Source of the DNA: Rubrivivax sp.
GTDB lineage: Bacteria; Pseudomonadota; Gammaproteobacteria; Burkholderiales; Burkholderiaceae_C
Length of the DNA stretch: 64,000 nucleotides
Assembly: GCA_022842595.1 (NCBI GenBank)
Contig: JALHPF010000004.1
Coordinates: forward strand, 62,001 to 126,000
Reading direction: 5' to 3'
Each line of letters begins with the position of its first letter. Position 1 is the stretch's first letter. The notes beneath the pieces were generated by a model. That model saw nothing but the letters and a program-made list of their open reading frames with translations. It was not told the origin of the DNA and searched no databases. Shown in pieces: positions 62,001 through 64,000 of this stretch. Made by a program: the position numbers and the translations under genes.

Positions 62001-63477
62001 CGCGCGCATTGCCGGTCTGGGCCAGGGCCTGCCTAAGCTCCAGGCGGTTGGCGTCGGCCTCGGCGTCCAGTGTCAGGTTGACAGGCTGGGGTGCGGCGTC
62101 GAGCACACCTTCGAGCGTGCTGCGCAGTTGCGCGGTCCAGGCTGGGGCAAGGGTGGTGGCTGCGGGGTCGGGCGAAGGCAGGCCGGACAGGACCAGCGCC
62201 AGCGGGCCCGACAGCCGCATCGCCGCGGCGCGACCGTCCAGGCGCTGCGGCACCACGTCCACCAGCCGGGTGTCGAGCGTCAACTCGTGGCCCTGCCAGC
62301 GCGCCTGGCCGGTCCAGCGTCCGGCGGGCCGCAGGGCGTCGGCCAGGTCGAGCTGGAAGCGCGTGACGTCAAGCCGGTCCAGCTGGTCGATGCGCCCGGC
62401 CAGATCGAGCTCCAGCGCTGCCACCGGCAGTCGGCCTTCGTTCCAGCGGCCGGGCAGGGCATTGGTGACGCGCAACTGCGCGTTCACCGGTTCGTTCAGG
62501 GCCCGCGACTGCACCCGGGCGCTGGCGTCCAGGCGGGTTTCGGGAGCGCTGGCCTGCAGGGCGGAGAGGTCCAGCGCGCTGGTCTTGAAGTCGAGTTCGC
62601 CCACGGGCCAGGCCTGGAAGGGCAGCAGATCGCCGCGCAGGTCGAGCGTGGGCGCAGGCTTGCCGGTGCGCGGCACACCGCGCAGCGTGGCCTGCACGGT
62701 CAGCCGCTCAAGAGGGCCGCTGGCGCTGAGCGCGGCACCCCAGGCCGGGTTGTCGCCGCCGGCGGCCGGGTGCAGGGCCGCCTGGGCGGTGGTGGCAAAC
62801 GGCGGCGCATGCGCCACCTGCGCCGAGCCGGCCACCACCAGCCCCTGCCACTGGGCTTGCAGCGACTTCAGGCTGTGGCTGGCGCCGGGCCGGCTGTCGA
62901 GCACCACGCCCTGCAGCCGCAGCTGCGTGGCCGGCGACTGGGCGTCGACCTGCAGCGTGCCGATCTCGGCTTCGCCCAGGCTCAGCTGCAGCGGCAGGGC
63001 CAGGCTGGCCGGCGGCGTCAGGGGCTGGCCGCTGGACGGGCCATGCACGTAGGTGGCGCGGCGCACCGTCAGCCGGTCCATGTCGAGCGCAACCCAGGTG
63101 CCGGGTGCGGCGTCGGGCGGCCGGAAGCGCCAGCGCAGGCCTTCGGCGCTGACTTCGTCGAGCGTCAGTGACGCCTGCCCGCCCTTCCAGACGATGCGCA
63201 GCTGCTGCATGCGCAGCCGCCCGTCGGCGCCACCCAGCACGGAGCCCTGCACACCCGTGGCTTCCACCCCGGGCAGGCGGGCCAGCAGCCAGCGTGCGCC
63301 GGCTTCGGTGGCCAGCGTCCAGCGCACCGCGCCGAAGCTGCCCAGCACCAGGGCCACGAGCAGGCCCACCAAGCCGAGCAGCAACCACAGGCCGATGCGA
63401 CGCCGGCGCGGCGAAACGGCGGCCGCGCCGGCGTCGGCGTCGGCGTCAGAGGCGGTGGGGGGCAGGGGCTCGGCCAT
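59023..63477 (-). CDS. tamB: Translocation and assembly module protein TamB
   Basis: 1484-residue inner-membrane-anchored protein that works with TamA in outer-membrane protein or lipid transport. One membrane helix at about residues 28-50 (IGLWLLLGLVGLLVALVLGSF), then a very long beta-rich periplasmic part (AsmA/TamB-like groove repeats), and the C-terminal DUF490 (TamB) domain including GSFTGYGQKMTIERGIVAFSGDLDKP, LDIRVGVAITGPLGAMRIRLVSEPELS and the C-terminal strand. Its TAG stop consists of T8-A9-G10 of the downstream tRNA-Arg, so the CDS and tRNA overlap by ten bases. It starts two bases after tamA, so one operon. Confidence 0.93.
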   Translation of the reverse strand: MAEPLPPTASDADADAGAAAVSPRRRRIGLWLLLGLVGLLVALVLGSFGAVRWTLATEAGARWLLARLPGVEATGVQGSVLGGADGRLRMQQLRIVWKGGQASLTLDEVSAEGLRWRFRPPDAAPGTWVALDMDRLTVRRATYVHGPSSGQPLTPPASLALPLQLSLGEAEIGTLQVDAQSPATQLRLQGVVLDSRPGASHSLKSLQAQWQGLVVAGSAQVAHAPPFATTAQAALHPAAGGDNPAWGAALSASGPLERLTVQATLRGVPRTGKPAPTLDLRGDLLPFQAWPVGELDFKTSALDLSALQASAPETRLDASARVQSRALNEPVNAQLRVTNALPGRWNEGRLPVAALELDLAGRIDQLDRLDVTRFQLDLADALRPAGRWTGQARWQGHELTLDTRLVDVVPQRLDGRAAAMRLSGPLALVLSGLPSPDPAATTLAPAWTAQLRSTLEGVLDAAPQPVNLTLDAEADANRLELRQALAQTGNARAEGSARLLRRNPGSPWQLVTAGTLSNFDPLPWLPGGSGAEAEAWRRGPHRLSGQWQLDVRLPAAPERLAPLALAQRLAGNGRVQLADSLLAGLPVQADATLSYAPGAGAAAVTGMGALQVRLQVADAVFTAEGLGNPAGESASDQWRAELQADQLAALAPLARLVPGLAEWAPSQGGARLQVNGTGRWPSLRSEGRAQVQQLKAGRLALARGQFDWRFDTGPNQPLALTLDVTGLQLGTQRAEQLRGTVRGQLAEHRIDIEAMLPLLPPPAAASVLGLALPPAAAAAAASAASAAAAAKPGGTGRSGTRALLQAQGAWTPSVAGGGRWRADIDRIAVGGWDGRPMAPLAAAATPSAAMVGPTWADGRDLDAELQFNAEGSLVSLRASAGRIRLADTASLRWDDVLIDLQTQPVRIELSAAVDPFAVAPLLARLQPELGWTGDLQLGARIQVRAGERFEADILVERSTGDLAAGGIAPASGSAAPSAQAMGLSELRLGLRARDGNWTFQADMAGALLGELRGQVQARTTDSARWPAADAPVSGRLQLRVADIGIWNAWVPAGWRISGNLQGVVTVDGSFGAPRYTGELTGSKLALRNLLQGVNVGDGDVTIRLAGDNAVIERFALRGGEGTLTVSGDATLGATPRARLKLQAERFRVLGRVDRQLIASGQAQLDLGKDALRLDGKIVVDEGLFDISRGDAPSLDDDVNVRRPGAPEVEVQEAKGATPRRNVVVNLDLDLGRQLRLRGRGLDTALRGQLKITSPGGRLAANGSINTEDGSFTGYGQKMTIERGIVAFSGDLDKPRLDVLAIRPNLDIRVGVAITGPLGAMRIRLVSEPELSENDKLSWLLLGREPDSLGRADTALLQRAAVALLSGEGEAPTDTLLRNLGLDELSLRQSSGDVRETVITLGKQLSRRWYLGYERGVNATTGTWQLIYRIAQRFTLRAQSGLENSLDLIWIWRLGETPGFGEVPAETPGPAAAPPAVRKSVRTPP

Positions 63478-63479
63478 GC

Positions 63480-64000
63480 TCAGAACGCGATGCCCACGCT
63501 GAAGTGGAAGCGGCCTTCACGGGTTTCGCTGCCATAGGCCCAGTCCAGCCGCAGCGGGCCCACCGGACTGCGCCAGCGCACGCCCACCCCGGTGCCGTAG
63601 ACCGGCTTGAGGCTGCTGAAGCTGGTGGCGGCATTGCCCGCGTCGATGAACACCGCGCCCCAGAGCGATGGCAGCCGCGCGCTGATGGGCCTGGCCAGTT
63701 CGACGCTGGCGGTGGCCAGGCTGATGCCCCCGCCCACCGCACCGTCGACCTGGGGCCCGAGGCTGCGGAACGAGTAGCCGCGCACCGATTCGTCGCCACC
63801 GGCGCGGAAGAGCTTGGAGTCGGGCACGACCACGCCGCTGGGCAGGAAAACGCGCCCCAGTTCCAGCCGCGCCTGGCCATACCAGGTCTGCCCCAGCGGC
63901 AGGTAGCCGACCACGCGGCCGTAGGTGCGCGTGAAGAGCCCGCTCTTGGCGTCGCTGCCATGAGAACGGCCGACGCCGAGTTCGACCTTCAGCGTGGCTC
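63480..64000 (-). CDS. tamA: Translocation and assembly module protein TamA, C-terminal part
   Basis: The window ends inside this gene. The visible C-terminal 173 residues are the last barrel strands of an Omp85-superfamily protein: YGRVVGYLPLGQTWYGQARLELGRVF, the RGYSFRSLGP hallmark (lid-lock VRGY/F), and WGAVFIDAGNA, ending in FHFSVGIAF with the usual terminal Phe. The next gene in the transcript is tamB two bases downstream, the standard TamA-TamB order. The N-terminal POTRA domains must lie beyond position 64000. Confidence 0.88.
   Translation of the reverse strand, partial: ATLKVELGVGRSHGSDAKSGLFTRTYGRVVGYLPLGQTWYGQARLELGRVFLPSGVVVPDSKLFRAGGDESVRGYSFRSLGPQVDGAVGGGISLATASVELARPISARLPSLWGAVFIDAGNAATSFSSLKPVYGTGVGVRWRSPVGPLRLDWAYGSETREGRFHFSVGIAF

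Noticed and set aside
61057-63171. A 704-codon open frame opposite tamB
   Set aside because: Shadow of tamB, lacking any recognised motif.

Overview
The window is a strongly GC-rich bacterial chromosome segment. Protein families, gene order and codon use point to a betaproteobacterium of the order Burkholderiales. PEP-CTERM secreted proteins, a kynBUA tryptophan-degradation cluster, bfd/hemP/bfr iron genes, ctpA next to a MoeB/ThiF gene, and tamA-tamB suggest the Rubrivivax/Leptothrix/Ideonella/Roseateles neighbourhood. That placement is inference; no marker gene in the window settles it. No prophage, insertion sequence with transposase, CRISPR array or rRNA operon is visible. Coding density is very high and many neighbours overlap by 4-8 bases.

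Layout. 1-6 kb: membrane diguanylate cyclase, ROK sugar kinase, Xaa-Pro aminopeptidase, DUF4287/DUF5655 protein, membrane-anchored TAXI solute-binding protein. 6-10.5 kb: class V aminotransferase, then kynB-kynU-kynA on the minus strand, with a 448-bp repeat locus between kynB and kynU. 10.5-16.7 kb: HNH protein with a coupled small partner, lipoprotein hydrolase, CBS protein, coaX, fused acyl-CoA mutase icmF. 16.7-25 kb (secretion/signalling): secreted protein, two PEP-CTERM proteins (one a metalloprotease), a large LuxR ATPase regulator, and a lipoprotein subtilase preceded by a c-di-GMP-I riboswitch. 25-36 kb: mutL, alpha/beta hydrolase, acnA, the DUF2325-hemP-bfd-bfr iron group with a Fur box, acnB. 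36-44 kb: PIN/AbrB toxin-antitoxin, TonB receptor, N-formylglutamate deformylase, hybrid histidine kinase overlapping argG. 44-50.6 kb: second repeat locus, a 44-residue small protein, asparaginase, and an overlapping operon of DMT transporter, DUF429 nuclease-like protein, Lhr-type helicase and SNase-fold protein. 50.6-64 kb: glutamine-amidotransferase-like hydrolase, arginase, LOG protein, MoeB/ThiF protein, CtpA, Fur-controlled ferric ABC transporter genes, small conserved protein, tRNA-Arg(CCT), tamB and the 3' part of tamA.

Themes. Iron appears twice under palindromic Fur-type boxes (bfd-hemP and the fbp-like transporter). Cyclic di-GMP appears as a synthase at the left edge and a riboswitch ahead of a secreted protease. 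Nitrogen and amino-acid metabolism is represented by kyn genes, asparaginase, arginase, argG and hutG.

The most unusual signal is non-coding. Two loci (9388-9789 and 43971-44450) each hold two oppositely oriented hairpin units inside an outer inverted repeat. Three of the four units share short conserved boxes, while their stems differ in sequence but stay paired. Nearly every stem mismatch is a G-U wobble on one and the same motif strand, which suggests a structured RNA or RNA-derived repeat family.
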